From Caryophanales bacterium (lineage in GTDB: Bacteria; Bacillota; Bacilli; Exiguobacteriales; Exiguobacteriaceae), in assembly GCA_902363455.1 (NCBI GenBank), contig CABJAC010000004.1, forward strand, positions 124,001-188,000: a stretch of DNA of 64,000 nucleotides, given 5' to 3'. Shown here one piece after another: positions 55,322 to 64,000 of the stretch. A program made the translations under genes and the position numbers. How positions within the stretch are numbered: position 1 is the stretch's first letter; each line of letters starts with the position of its first letter. The notes beneath the pieces are model-generated. The model was not told the origin of the DNA and searched no databases. It saw only the letters and a list, made by a program, of their open reading frames with translations.

Positions 55322-56199
55322 GATGATTCCTCCTCACCGTAATAATGTAAGAAGACATGTTCCAAGTCATCCGCTGACGATTGAATCATCCGGACATCGT
55401 ACGCTGTTAACAGGTGAATGATCTGATTTAAAGTCAGTTCGTGACCCGTGACAAACGAGACCTGCTTCTGAAGTCGTTGACTGCCGATCTGCAGCGCAAA
55501 TTGTTCCGCCTCTGCCTCGAGTCCAAATTCGATCGTATATTGTTTCTGACTCGAACGGACCAGCTCATGAATGTCCGCTTCCACGATGATCCGCCCTTCT
55601 TTGATCAGGGCGGCCCGGTCACACGATTTTTCCATCTCCGGAAAATGGTGTGAGCTCATCAAAATCGCTTTTCCGCGTTGCCGTTCGATGTCGATCAAGT
55701 CTAAAAAATGTTCCTGCATCAGCGGATCGAGCCCGCTCGTCGGCTCGTCGAGCAGGTAGACCGGTGTATCCTTCATGAAACAGCCGACCAAAGCCAGTTT
55801 TTGTTTCATCCCTTTTGACATCTTCCGAATCTTGGTTTTCGTCTCAAACGGAAATCGGTTGAGCAACTCTTGCTGTCGCTGCGGCGAACTGTGATGCAGT
55901 TTTTGCATCAACTGCATCACCTGTTCTCCGGTGAAGTCACCCGGCAGATTGATTTCTCCCGGTAAATAACCGACCAGACGTTTGACCTCTTCCGATTGAT
56001 TCCAACAATCAAATCCGCCGATCGTCGCACGTCCCGTATCTGCTTGAATCAATCCCATCAATTGCCGGATAGCGGTTGATTTCCCGGCACCGTTCGGTCC
56101 GATGAAACCAAACACCATCCCCGGCTCCACCGTAAAACTGACGTCAAACAATCCTCGTTTCGGGGCAAATTCCTTCGTCACGTGGTCCAAGTGAATCAT
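55318..56199 (-). CDS. ABC transporter ATP-binding protein
   Basis: 293 residues. Walker A GPNGAGKST (about 36-44), signature MSKGMKQK, Walker B YLLDEPTSGLDP, switch His in MSSHHF. C-terminal ~70-residue regulatory domain as in BcrA/CcmA-like exporters. The start is ATG 56199 with GAGG 8 nt upstream; the frame's earlier ATG (56301) would run into the upstream gene. Second gene of a methyltransferase-ATPase-permease operon. Confidence 0.9.
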   Translation of the reverse strand: MIHLDHVTKEFAPKRGLFDVSFTVEPGMVFGFIGPNGAGKSTAIRQLMGLIQADTGRATIGGFDCWNQSEEVKRLVGYLPGEINLPGDFTGEQVMQLMQKLHHSSPQRQQELLNRFPFETKTKIRKMSKGMKQKLALVGCFMKDTPVYLLDEPTSGLDPLMQEHFLDLIDIERQRGKAILMSSHHFPEMEKSCDRAALIKEGRIIVEADIHELVRSSQKQYTIEFGLEAEAEQFALQIGSQRLQKQVSFVTGHELTLNQIIHLLTAYDVRMIQSSADDLEHVFLHYYGEEESS

Positions 56200-56239
56200 C
56201 CCAATCGCCTCACTTCTTTTGGAGATCGTCGTTAGTACC

Positions 56240-56872
56240 TTATACCCGTTTTGGCACTTCTTGGGACAAATCAGTCCGATAAATGACAAACCGTTCGTCA
56301 TGGTTTTTGTCGAACAATTCTTTTAACCGAACTTCGTCGACTTGCTCGAATACCGTCTGATGCTCTAAAAAATACCGATACTCGTCTGCCGGATAATACA
56401 GAATCAAATCCACCGGTCTCGGACGGCGTTCGATCGAGGCTAAGATATTGTCCACGACCTTCATGAAGATTTGCACAGAAAACGGATTAAAGAAATAACA
56501 TTTCGTGACATCATCGGGAATCGAGTACGCTTCTGCATAGGTCTGCTCAAAACGGATGCTTCCACGCCGCCTCTTCATTTTTTTCGTATACGCCATCTGA
56601 TTCGTGAGCGCATCCTGATAATATTGACCGTTCATCTCGACACCGATGACGGAGCAATCAAACCGATCGTGCAGATAAAAATTCAGTCGTCCTTTGCCGC
56701 ATCCAAAATCCACTACCGTATCGGTCTGATCAAACGGATAAACGGCACACAGCTCCTCAAGCGCTGCATAAGGAGTCGGTTCATAGCGGTTGTAGTGACT
56801 AAAGGCGTTGTAGAGATGTTGGATATCAATTGTCTCGATTCGCAATCGTTCTTCGTACTCTTTTTCATTCAT
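56240..56872 (-). CDS. Class I SAM-dependent methyltransferase
   Basis: 210 residues. SAM motif I VVDFGCGKGRLNFYL (about 52-66), then SVIGVEMNGQYY. The C-terminal part (YFFNPFSVQIFMKVVDNIL, LILYYPADEYRYFL) resembles small-molecule methyltransferases. First gene of an operon with an ABC exporter 40 nt downstream, so a shared role in modifying or exporting a compound is possible; the target is unknown. Confidence 0.82.
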   Translation of the reverse strand: MNEKEYEERLRIETIDIQHLYNAFSHYNRYEPTPYAALEELCAVYPFDQTDTVVDFGCGKGRLNFYLHDRFDCSVIGVEMNGQYYQDALTNQMAYTKKMKRRRGSIRFEQTYAEAYSIPDDVTKCYFFNPFSVQIFMKVVDNILASIERRPRPVDLILYYPADEYRYFLEHQTVFEQVDEVRLKELFDKNHDERFVIYRTDLSQEVPKRV

Positions 56873-56957
56873 CTAGGATTCCTTCTTTCAAGCATTGTTT
56901 GTTTCATCGTACTATACTATGAATGTACGCATTTTATTCCGTAAGGGGGAAATATAC

Positions 56958-57287
56958 ATGATCGTCGTAACGAATCGGATTAAAGTCAAAAAAGGAATGG
57001 CTGCCGCAATGGCACCACGCTTTACCCGTCCAAGCGGACTTGACTCGATGAAAGGTTTTGTTCGGGTCGAGGTTTTATTGACTCAGGGGCTTGAAGAACA
57101 TGATGAAATGAACGTCAACATGTATTGGGAAGAGATGACGGATTTCGAAGCTTGGCGAAACAGCGATGATTTTAAAGCCTCCCACAAACGTCCGGCACAA
57201 ACTGAAGACAAACAAGAAGAATCACCGATGCTCGGAAGCGAAATCTTTATTTATGAGGTAGCCTCTGTTAAAGAACGGAATTCATGA
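56958..57287 (+). CDS. IsdG-like haem-degrading monooxygenase
   Basis: 109-residue ABM-fold protein. The catalytic triad of IsdG/HmoB enzymes is present by position: Asn6 (VVTNRIKV), Trp66 (FEAWRNSDDF) and His76 (KASHKRP). Such enzymes break haem to release iron. The length equals IsdG. The start is the ATG at 56958 with GGGGG upstream. No haem-uptake genes are in view. Its downstream terminator region is interrupted by the IS1182 element. Confidence 0.85.
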   Translation: MIVVTNRIKVKKGMAAAMAPRFTRPSGLDSMKGFVRVEVLLTQGLEEHDEMNVNMYWEEMTDFEAWRNSDDFKASHKRPAQTEDKQEESPMLGSEIFIYEVASVKERNS

Positions 57288-57338
57288 TTTTATACACGCG
57301 ATCAGTGAGGCTGGGACATAACTCAGCTTTATAAATGA

Positions 57339-57375
57339 GAAGGCCCTCGAAACGTTTTTCGTTTCGAGGGCCTTC
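57339..57375 (+). terminator. Hairpin at the left end of the IS1182 element
   Basis: Sixteen-base perfect stem GAAGGCCCTCGAAACG and its complement around a T-rich loop, upstream of the transposase. It would block read-in transcription, a known way transposons limit impulsive expression. Confidence 0.7.
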
Positions 57376-57467
57376 TTCTATGATGAAAAACCGATTTTAA
57401 GTAAACAAATAAGGACTGCCTCTGATAAAGTTAAAGTGACCAAACCATAACTATCGGAGGTGTCCTT

Positions 57468-59051
57468 ATGTTTAAAAATTATAACATGAACCAGCTGGTT
57501 CTGCCTTTAGATTTAGAAATTCGTCTTCAAGAAAACGATATCGCTTTCGCCGTTCATCATCTTGTCGAGTCCATTCCCGACGATGCCTTTGAACCTTTTA
57601 CTCGAACGACAGGCTGCCCCGCCTATCATCCACGCATGATGATGAAAATCATTTTATGCGCCTATACGCAATCGGTCTTCTCTGGTCGGAAGATCGAAGG
57701 ACTCCTTCAAGACAGTCTGCGTATGATGTGGCTCGCTCAAGGGAATGAACCGAGCTATCGTACGATCAATCGCTTTCGAGTGCACCCGGCAGTCACACCT
57801 ATCCTGAAGCAGGCGTTCGTCACCTTCCGTTGCCATCTCGTCGAGATGGGAGAAATTAAGGAAGAAGCGATCTTCATTGATGGTACGAAACTAGAAGCGA
57901 ATGCGAATCGATATACGTTCGTCTGGCGAAAATCCGTCGAGCGATATAGTGCGTCGCTCGTCGAAAAGTCTAATCTTCTCTATGAAGAACTCGTCGCACA
58001 GGAAATCTTACCGGAGATTGAACGGGAAAGTCCAGACGAACTGACCATTCCTGAACTCGAGTACATCGGTGATGTTTTGGAGGAACGAATCGCGTCTATC
58101 AATCAAGAAATCGAGGCAAGTTCAGATACGCAGGAGAGAAAACGGCTTCGTTCCGAACGAAAGCAACCCCATCTTTTCCGAAAAAAGTTCGCTGAGTTCG
58201 TGGAAAGAAAAAGGAAGTATGCCGTCCAAAAGAAGACGTTCGATGGACGGAACAGCTATTCGAAGACGGATACGGATGCGACGTTTATGCGGATGAAGGA
58301 AGATCATATGCAAAATGGACAACTCAAGCCTGGGTACAACGTGCAGATTGCGACCGAAGGTCAATATACCCTCGCTTATGATGTCTATCCTAATCCGACC
58401 GATGCCCGCACGTTCATCCCGTTTTTAGATGAGGTGGCCTCGTACCTTAATTTACCGGAACATATCGTAGCGGACGCCGGCTATGGGAGCCAAGAAAATT
58501 ATCAGGAGATTCTGATGCGCCGAGGGCGCATTCCGCTCGTTCCCTATACGATGTTTCAAAAAGAGAAGACGCGAAAATGGCGTGATGATCCTTTTAATCT
58601 CGCCAACTGGTCCTACGATGAAACGACCGATCACTTTGTATGCCCGAACGGGCGGAACGTGACGTTCCGTTACATGTCTAAGAGGACGGATCGATATGGT
58701 TTTACCCGCGATTTCAAGGTGTACGAAAGTGAGAGTTGTGATGACTGCCCGCTTCGATCCCTCTGTACCAAGGCAGAGAAGGGTCGTCATCGCCAAGTCC
58801 GAGTAAACGTTTCGTGGGAAGAGCAAAAGGAACAGGTAAAGGACCTGCTTTCAGATCAAAAAACCGGGAAAATCTACGCGAAACGTAAGATAGACGTAGA
58901 ACCAGTTTTTGGGAATCTGAACGCTAATTTGCGTTTCACTCGTTTTTCCGTAAGAGGAAAAGCAAAGGTGAAACGTGAGCTTGGCTTCATCCTTATGGCA
59001 GTAAATCTGAGAAAGTGGCTCACCCAAAGTATTGCCCGAGGGGTAATTTAA
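57468..59051 (+). CDS. IS1182-family transposase
   Basis: 527 residues. N-terminal DUF772-type region (CPAYHPRMMMKIILCAYTQS, about 44-63). DDE transposase core: Asp in IFIDGTKLEANANRY (near 138), second Asp in VADAGYGSQENY (about 337), and the late Glu in DVEPVFGNLNANLRF. Middle zinc-binding-like CDDCPLRSLC. The frame is intact, so probably active. GGAGG precedes the ATG. Confidence 0.95.
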   Translation: MFKNYNMNQLVLPLDLEIRLQENDIAFAVHHLVESIPDDAFEPFTRTTGCPAYHPRMMMKIILCAYTQSVFSGRKIEGLLQDSLRMMWLAQGNEPSYRTINRFRVHPAVTPILKQAFVTFRCHLVEMGEIKEEAIFIDGTKLEANANRYTFVWRKSVERYSASLVEKSNLLYEELVAQEILPEIERESPDELTIPELEYIGDVLEERIASINQEIEASSDTQERKRLRSERKQPHLFRKKFAEFVERKRKYAVQKKTFDGRNSYSKTDTDATFMRMKEDHMQNGQLKPGYNVQIATEGQYTLAYDVYPNPTDARTFIPFLDEVASYLNLPEHIVADAGYGSQENYQEILMRRGRIPLVPYTMFQKEKTRKWRDDPFNLANWSYDETTDHFVCPNGRNVTFRYMSKRTDRYGFTRDFKVYESESCDDCPLRSLCTKAEKGRHRQVRVNVSWEEQKEQVKDLLSDQKTGKIYAKRKIDVEPVFGNLNANLRFTRFSVRGKAKVKRELGFILMAVNLRKWLTQSIARGVI

Positions 59052-59065
59052 CAAGAGGCGATGAA

Positions 59066-59112
59066 AAAAATAAGGGATTGCGCATCGTGACGATGGCAAT
59101 CCCTTATTTTCT
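59066..59112 (+). terminator. Terminator of the IS1182 transposase gene
   Basis: Stem TAAGGGATTGC / GCAATCCCTTA (59071-59081 with 59096-59106), then T-rich. Confidence 0.85.
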
Positions 59113-59248
59113 TTAAAAGTCAGCTAGTTATGTCCCAGCCTCTTTTTTATATGCTCAGGACCCCACACTATATTTACTTAGGGTTTAATTGTATGTAATA
59201 CCATTATTTGTTATTATAGGTCCAATACGGAAAGAGAGAGGATCTATC

Positions 59249-59992
59249 ATGCTGAATTCGTTGTCTATTTTTGAACAGGCGATCCGTGCTTTACCGGCGG
59301 ATCGATCGCTGACCCGTCAAGATGTATGTGTGGACAGTTTCCTGTTGCAACAGGATCAAGATTTATCGGTATACTACTCACCAATCGGCGAGTACATCAA
59401 TCGTTCCGCAAAAATTGTCTTCCTCGGCATTACACCCGGATTCGAACAAATGCGGATTGCCTATGAAGAAGCCGGAAACGCATTTCGTAACGGTGCAAGT
59501 ATTGAAGAGACTTCAAAAATTGTCAAATACAGCGCCAGTTTCGCCGGACCGATGCGACGAAATCTGACGACGATGTTGGATGAACTGGAGCTAAACCGAT
59601 TACTCGGAATTTCCTCCACTGCGACTCTGTTTCATACCCATCAAGAACTGTTGCACACAACTTCGCTGTTAAGACATCCTGTTTTTTACCGCGGTAAAAA
59701 TTATACAGGACACCAACCAAAAATTGAGCGGAATCCGTTATTGCAACATTATGCCTATGAACATTTTGTTGCCGAGTTAAGCCAGTTGCCGCAACCCGTC
59801 CTGCTCGTTCCATTTGGGCGGGTCGTCGAGTCGACGGTCGAGACATTGCTGTATCAAGGAAGAATTCAAAAACACACGGTTTTATTTGGTTTTCCTCACC
59901 CTTCCGGCGCAAATGGTCACCGGAAACGGCAGTTTGAAGAAAATAAAGACTATCTAAAGAAGCAGTTACAGGATTATTTTAGTGCACAATAA
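59249..59992 (+). CDS. Uncharacterised protein, possibly uracil-DNA-glycosylase-like fold
   Basis: 247 residues. FLGITPGFEQM (about 53-63) and a late FPHPSGANGHR (about 215-225) resemble motifs A and B of the uracil-DNA glycosylase superfamily, and LLVPFGRVVEST sits before the second motif as expected. The usual catalytic Asp/Asn after motif A is not evident, so activity is uncertain. No firm family is recognised. The start is the ATG at 59249 behind GAGAGG; a longer frame to 59189 overlaps no ribosome site. Confidence 0.55.
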   Translation: MLNSLSIFEQAIRALPADRSLTRQDVCVDSFLLQQDQDLSVYYSPIGEYINRSAKIVFLGITPGFEQMRIAYEEAGNAFRNGASIEETSKIVKYSASFAGPMRRNLTTMLDELELNRLLGISSTATLFHTHQELLHTTSLLRHPVFYRGKNYTGHQPKIERNPLLQHYAYEHFVAELSQLPQPVLLVPFGRVVESTVETLLYQGRIQKHTVLFGFPHPSGANGHRKRQFEENKDYLKKQLQDYFSAQ

Positions 59993-60030
59993 GTAGAAAT
60001 CTGTGAAACGTCATACAATTATTTTAACTA

Positions 60031-60068
60031 ACAAGCCGGTCCCGATGAGTTCATCAGGACCGGCTTGT
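60031..60068. terminator. Bidirectional terminator between convergent genes
   Basis: Twelve-base perfect stem ACAAGCCGGTCC / GGACCGGCTTGT (60031-60042 with 60057-60068) between the gene at 59249 and htpG. Confidence 0.85.
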
Positions 60069-60093
60069 ATTGATTATCAAGTGCGTATAATTA

Positions 60094-61959
60094 TCAGACC
60101 ATCAACGCGCAGACTTCATTGGCAAAGGCGACCGGGTCTTCGATCGGCAATCCTTCAATCAATAACGCTTGTTGATACATCAGTTTAGTATACCGTTCGA
60201 ATTTTGGATGGTCTTCGGCATAGGCCGTCTCGATCGCTTGGAACACATCGTGCGACGTGTTCAATTCGAGAATTTTCACGGCTGCGACATCTTGGTTGTT
60301 CGGCATCGATTTGAGGATTTTCTCCATTTCGATTGAAACCGCACCATCCGTCGCGAAGCAGACCGGATGTGACTTCAAACGTGTTGAAGCTTTGACTTCT
60401 TTCACCTGTCCTGCCAGTACGTCCTGCATCGCGTTAAACATCTCGACTTGTGTCTCCGTCGTTTCGGCTTGATCCGTCTGCTCGATACCGAGATCGCTGC
60501 TCGTGACGGACTTGAATTCTTTTCCGTCGTAATTGAGCAACATCTGAATCGCAAACTCATCAATCTCTTCAGTGAAGTAAAGGATATCGAATCCTTTGTC
60601 TTTGACGAGCTCCGACTGCGGCAATTTATCCAACCGGTCCGTACTCTCCCCTGACGCATAATAGATGTACTTCTGCTCTTCCGGCATCGCGGCGACGTAT
60701 TCTGCAAGCGTCACCAGTTTTTTCTCTTTTGCCGAATGGAATAGGACGAGGTCTTTGACCGTATCCTTTTGCATGCCGTAATCATTGTAGATGCCGAACT
60801 TCAATTGACGGCCAAAGGCTTGATAAAACGTCTCGTATTTTTCCCGGTCGTCCCGAAGCAACGCTTCAAGTTGTGTCTTGATTTTGCTTTGAATGTTTTT
60901 GGCGATCAACTTCAACTGGCGATCGTGCTGCAACATTTCACGCGAGATGTTGAGCGACAAGTCTTCCGAATCGACCATCCCTTTGACGAAGCTGAAATGA
61001 TCCGGCAACAGATCACTGCACTTTTCCATGATCAAGACGCCATTCGCATACAGTTCAAGCCCCTTCTCGAACTCTTTTGAATAATAATCAAAGGAAGGCT
61101 GTTCTGGAATGAACAAGATCGATTGATAACGGACGGCTCCATCGGCACTGATGTGAATGTGTCTGATCGGCGCATCAAATCCGTAACGTTTTTCTTGATA
61201 GAAGTTACGGTAGTCCTCATCCGTCAGCTCCCGTTTGTTTTTCCGCCAGATCGGAACCATGCTATTGACCGTTTTCATGACCGTGACCGTCTCTGTTTCA
61301 TCTGATCCGTCGACCGGACGTTGTTCCGTTTCCTCCATCTCGATCGGATAACGGATGAAGTCCGAGTATTTCTTGACGATACTCCGCAGACGGTGTGGTT
61401 CCAGGTATTCATCGTAGTTCTCTTCGTCTTCGTTAGCTTTGATATGAAGTGTGATGTCTGTTCCGACGGTCTCTTTTTCGACCTCTTCGATCGTATACCC
61501 GTCGACCCCATGTGACTCCCACTTATAAGCGACGTCACTGCCAAACGGTTTCGTGACGACCGTCACGGTGTCGGCGACCATGAAGGCGGAATAAAAACCG
61601 ACGCCGAACTGCCCGATGATATCATGACCGTCTTGCGATTCATTTTCTGCCTTAAAGGCGAGCGATCCGCTTTTGGCAATCGTTCCGAGGTTTTCTTCGA
61701 GCTCTTCTTTTGTCATTCCGATTCCTGTATCGCGTAAAATCAGTTGACGGGTTTCAGGGTTCGGCTGAATCGTAATCTTGTAAGCATCCTTGTCGAACGT
61801 AATCGTCTCGTCCGTCAACGCTTTGTAGTAAATCTTATCCATTGCGTCACTGGCGTTCGAAATCAACTCACGTAAAAAGATTTCCTTGTGTGTGTAGATG
61901 GAATGAATCATCATTTCGAGCAATCGCTTGGATTCTGCTTTAAATTGTTTCGTTTCCAT
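60094..61959 (-). CDS. htpG: Molecular chaperone HtpG (Hsp90)
   Basis: 621 residues. N-terminal GHKL ATPase: [13 protein letters not shown] (about 26-38), [29 protein letters not shown]; middle domain with the catalytic Arg ([11 protein letters not shown]); C-terminal dimerisation domain. The start is the ATG at 61959 with GGGGG 8 nt upstream. A perfect CIRCE element lies 23-49 nt before it, so HrcA control is expected, unlike htpG of Bacillus subtilis, which is HrcA-independent. Confidence 0.96.
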   Translation of the reverse strand: METKQFKAESKRLLEMMIHSIYTHKEIFLRELISNASDAMDKIYYKALTDETITFDKDAYKITIQPNPETRQLILRDTGIGMTKEELEENLGTIAKSGSLAFKAENESQDGHDIIGQFGVGFYSAFMVADTVTVVTKPFGSDVAYKWESHGVDGYTIEEVEKETVGTDITLHIKANEDEENYDEYLEPHRLRSIVKKYSDFIRYPIEMEETEQRPVDGSDETETVTVMKTVNSMVPIWRKNKRELTDEDYRNFYQEKRYGFDAPIRHIHISADGAVRYQSILFIPEQPSFDYYSKEFEKGLELYANGVLIMEKCSDLLPDHFSFVKGMVDSEDLSLNISREMLQHDRQLKLIAKNIQSKIKTQLEALLRDDREKYETFYQAFGRQLKFGIYNDYGMQKDTVKDLVLFHSAKEKKLVTLAEYVAAMPEEQKYIYYASGESTDRLDKLPQSELVKDKGFDILYFTEEIDEFAIQMLLNYDGKEFKSVTSSDLGIEQTDQAETTETQVEMFNAMQDVLAGQVKEVKASTRLKSHPVCFATDGAVSIEMEKILKSMPNNQDVAAVKILELNTSHDVFQAIETAYAEDHPKFERYTKLMYQQALLIEGLPIEDPVAFANEVCALMV

Positions 61960-61981
61960 TTTCGATACCCCCATGTATTTT

Positions 61982-62008
61982 TTAGCACTCTATAAGACAG
62001 AGTGCTAA
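61982..62008. promoter_or_regulatory. CIRCE element (HrcA operator)
   Basis: Perfect consensus TTAGCACTC-N9-GAGTGCTAA at 61982-62008, directly upstream of htpG. Confidence 0.95.
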
Positions 62009-62042
62009 TTCATTTCCATTATTACGGATACAAAAACGACTG

Positions 62043-62924
62043 TCAATCCTCCAATTCATCGAGTGTCTCAAGTTTTTGCCGCACCTGTCGTCCGATATCA
62101 CGCAGTCCTTTTGTCGAACCGTATGTCCCGTGACTCCGGCCCTTTTCGTCAGGACGACTGCCGAGACCAAGGAACTGTTCGCTTGGTTTAAAGTGAAGTC
62201 CAATGACCGGAATCTCGAATGCAGCAGAATAACCAAATTCGACGACGGCATCCGGATAATCGGTCAAAGCGACGGGATCTTGCCACGTGATGCTTGGATC
62301 CAGTTTCCGGAAACGGTCCGTGTGCTCGCGTCCCAGCAAAATGATGCCATGCAGGGAAAACAACGGCAGCAGCTTTTTCAAAAAAGTTTGTCCAAAGTCC
62401 GTCTGTTCGAGATCCTGCCGCATCGCGATCGTCCCCATGTAGCGTCTGGTCGGGAACGGAAAAAAATCCGTATGAATGACCGGAAGGAGCGCGTCATCAT
62501 AAAAGGACGCCCCAAATCCATTTAAGAACCCTTCCAGTTTTCCACCCTGTTCTTTTCCGAACCATGTCTTATAAACATCCGGTTGTTGAAAATAGTGATT
62601 AAACTTGTCGATCGTTTGTTCAACGTGTTGCTCCGTTAGATAAGTTTCTAAAGACATGTCCGGCCCGAGCAAAAAGAACGGACCCGTCGAATCAAAACGC
62701 ATCGTTCCTTCCTTATTCAAAAATTGTCCGGCTGACGGATTCGTCGCGACCGTCAACCAGCTTTTCTTCGAGACGTCACCAAACCATAAGACGGGTGTCG
62801 TTCCCTCAATCAATTCGTTTCGCATCGGTCCACGTGCCAACTCCATTTGGTGCTGCACGGCTTCCGTCAATAATTTTTTTGCATGTTCCCGTTGCTCTGA
62901 TGTCAGCGTTCTCATTCCTTTCAT
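62043..62924 (-). CDS. Uncharacterised protein, possibly UDG-superfamily-like
   Basis: 293 residues. VLWFGDVSKKSWLTVATNPSAGQFLN (split about 45-70) and the late IGLHFKPSEQF resemble the two motif regions of UDG-like proteins, weakly. The last ~40 residues are charged. No firm family. The start is ATG 62924 with AGGAAA 8 nt upstream; the ATG nine bases on is too close to its own possible site, and the frame's further extension to 63095 would overlap the divergent SDR gene. Divergent from the SDR gene; CIRCE lies just past its 3' end. Confidence 0.5.
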   Translation of the reverse strand: MKGMRTLTSEQREHAKKLLTEAVQHQMELARGPMRNELIEGTTPVLWFGDVSKKSWLTVATNPSAGQFLNKEGTMRFDSTGPFFLLGPDMSLETYLTEQHVEQTIDKFNHYFQQPDVYKTWFGKEQGGKLEGFLNGFGASFYDDALLPVIHTDFFPFPTRRYMGTIAMRQDLEQTDFGQTFLKKLLPLFSLHGIILLGREHTDRFRKLDPSITWQDPVALTDYPDAVVEFGYSAAFEIPVIGLHFKPSEQFLGLGSRPDEKGRSHGTYGSTKGLRDIGRQVRQKLETLDELED

Positions 62925-63063
62925 TTTGCGCTTTCCTGTTTTTTTGATGTTCCCGTTCCTCCAGAACGTTAGACACTTCGATGGGTTTAGCTCGATTCGC
63001 GGAGGGAATGTTTCATAAGGTAAAGCACAAAATCGGACATCACTTTTCAGGAGGAGATTTTTT

Positions 63064-63885
63064 ATGAAACGACTTGAGGATAAAGTAGCCGTCATTACCG
63101 GATCGGCGACAGGAATCGGTCAGGCAACGGCACTCGTCTTTGCCGAACAGGGAGCGACCGTCGTCTGTGCGGATGTTGATCTGGAAAAAGCACAAGCAAC
63201 GGTCAAACAGATTGAGCAGGCAGGCGGAAAAGCAGAAGCGGTTCATGTCGACGTCTCACAAGTCGACAGCGTAAAACAGCTCGCCGACCATTTAGCGTCT
63301 ACATACGGGACGGTTGATGTCCTGTTCAACAATGCCGGGATTGATCAGCAAGGCGGGAAAGTCCATGAATATCCGATCGAACTGTTTGACCAAATCATCG
63401 CCGTCGATTTACGGGGGACTTTCTTGACGAGTAAGTTTGTCATTCCATTGATGTTGAAAAACGGCGGATCGATCATCAACACGTCATCGATGTCAGGACG
63501 TGCAGCCGACTTGAATCGTTCCGGATATAACGCGGCGAAAGGCGGCATCGCCAACTTCACACGCGCGATGGCAATCGACTATGCCCGGGAAGGCATCCGC
63601 GTCAACTCGCTTTCGCCGGGAACAATCGAAACGCCGCTCATCGATACACTCGTCGGCGGAAAAGAAGAAGATCAAGGGAAGCAGTTCCGTGATGCCAATG
63701 CTTGGATCACACCACTCGGTCGCCTCGGTAAACCGCGTGAGATGGCAACGGTTGCCTTGTTCCTCGCTTCAGATGACAGTTCATACGTTACGGGTGAAGA
63801 CATCACGGCTGACGGCGGTATCATGGCCTATACGTGGCCGGGTGAAATGTTAATCGATGATAAATGGAAAACAGACGCGGAATAA
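63064..63885 (+). CDS. SDR-family oxidoreductase (glucose 1-dehydrogenase-like)
   Basis: 273-residue short-chain dehydrogenase. Cofactor motif TGSATGIGQ (about 12-20), NNAGIDQQ, catalytic Ser (INTSSMSG), Tyr-x-x-x-Lys (YNAAKGG), and the C-terminal substrate part DITADGGIMAYTWPGE. An acidic Asp at the end of strand 2 (CADVD) suggests NAD preference. The substrate is unresolved. AGGAGG 8 nt before the ATG. Confidence 0.9.
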   Translation: MKRLEDKVAVITGSATGIGQATALVFAEQGATVVCADVDLEKAQATVKQIEQAGGKAEAVHVDVSQVDSVKQLADHLASTYGTVDVLFNNAGIDQQGGKVHEYPIELFDQIIAVDLRGTFLTSKFVIPLMLKNGGSIINTSSMSGRAADLNRSGYNAAKGGIANFTRAMAIDYAREGIRVNSLSPGTIETPLIDTLVGGKEEDQGKQFRDANAWITPLGRLGKPREMATVALFLASDDSSYVTGEDITADGGIMAYTWPGEMLIDDKWKTDAE

Positions 63886-63899
63886 GCGACGTTTTTTTC

Positions 63900-63934
63900 A
63901 GCACGGTTCCTACTTGTGGAGCCGTGCTTTTTTT
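63900..63934 (+). terminator. Terminator of the SDR gene
   Basis: Stem AGCACGGTTCC / GGAGCCGTGCT (63900-63910 with 63918-63928), T-run after it. Nothing further is recognised in the last ~65 nt of the window. Confidence 0.9.
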
Positions 63935-64000
63935 GTTCATTTTTGAACGGTTTGAGCCTAAGAAATTCGAGACGCTTAAATGTTTTGGGCATTAGTTTAC

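Larger units (their letters stand above)
57307..59142 (+). mobile_element. IS1182-family insertion sequence
   Basis: About 1.84 kb. Perfect 17-bp inverted repeats GAGGCTGGGACATAACT (57307-57323) and its complement (59126-59142), with AGCT following within each. One intact transposase. Internal hairpin terminators lie at both ends. The right repeat is followed by a T-run, so the arms may be part of a host terminator into which the IS inserted. Confidence 0.85.

Overview
The window reads as chromosomal DNA of a low-to-mid GC Bacillales bacterium. AGGAGG-type ribosome binding sites, ATG/GTG/TTG starts, CIRCE and SAM-I (S-box) control, and YkpA-, RlmN- and PepT-like genes all fit. Exiguobacterium is my best guess from the gene set; I could not search to confirm it. 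There are no rRNA or tRNA genes, no CRISPR array and no prophage block. Most of it is ordinary core and accessory metabolism, interrupted by three unrelated, intact insertion sequences: IS30 family at 13.0-14.1 kb, IS200/IS605 tnpA-tnpB at 31.8-33.5 kb, and IS1182 family at 57.3-59.1 kb.

Left part (0-25 kb). A partial apbE (flavinyl transferase) and a small acidic exported protein diverge from a two-component system and a DUF2231 membrane protein. The two flanking promoters share the same operator at the same spacing, so this looks like one regulon. Next come a DEAD-box helicase with DnaA boxes in its leader, a quinone-type VOC dioxygenase behind a palindromic MhqR-like operator, a cold-shock gene with a long leader, and two large secreted metalloproteases (M6 InhA-like, M4 thermolysin-like) whose upstream regions share a motif. 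Between and after these are an HD-GYP protein, a GyrI-like protein, envelope proteins, a beta-helix protein, a DUF1028/YfcC pair, a cupin, two aldo-keto reductases and an OsmC protein.

Middle part (25-45 kb). A visibly AT-richer PLD-nuclease/SF2-helicase/DUF3427 protein overlaps tail to tail with a MutT-type NUDIX gene, a possible defence or repair island. It is followed by a complex palindromic dispersed repeat and a cluster of four DnaA boxes in front of an RlmI-like methyltransferase. Then come an IS605 element with TnpB, pepT, an orphan DUF916 (WxL-interacting) protein with a small exported partner, an SPFH protein with a translationally coupled 34-residue membrane protein, ykpA, a PhoX-like protein, and an LLM-monooxygenase/ATP-grasp operon under a SAM-I riboswitch.

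Right part (45-64 kb). Membrane proteins (DUF975, DUF817, YczE/YitT-like), a MarR regulator with two tandem ~90% identical nitroreductases, an FAD protein, dbpA, rlmN, a methyltransferase-ABC transporter operon, an IsdG-like haem monooxygenase, an IS1182 element set between palindromic arms, htpG under a perfect CIRCE element flanked by two proteins that may have a uracil-DNA-glycosylase-like fold, and an SDR dehydrogenase at the right end.
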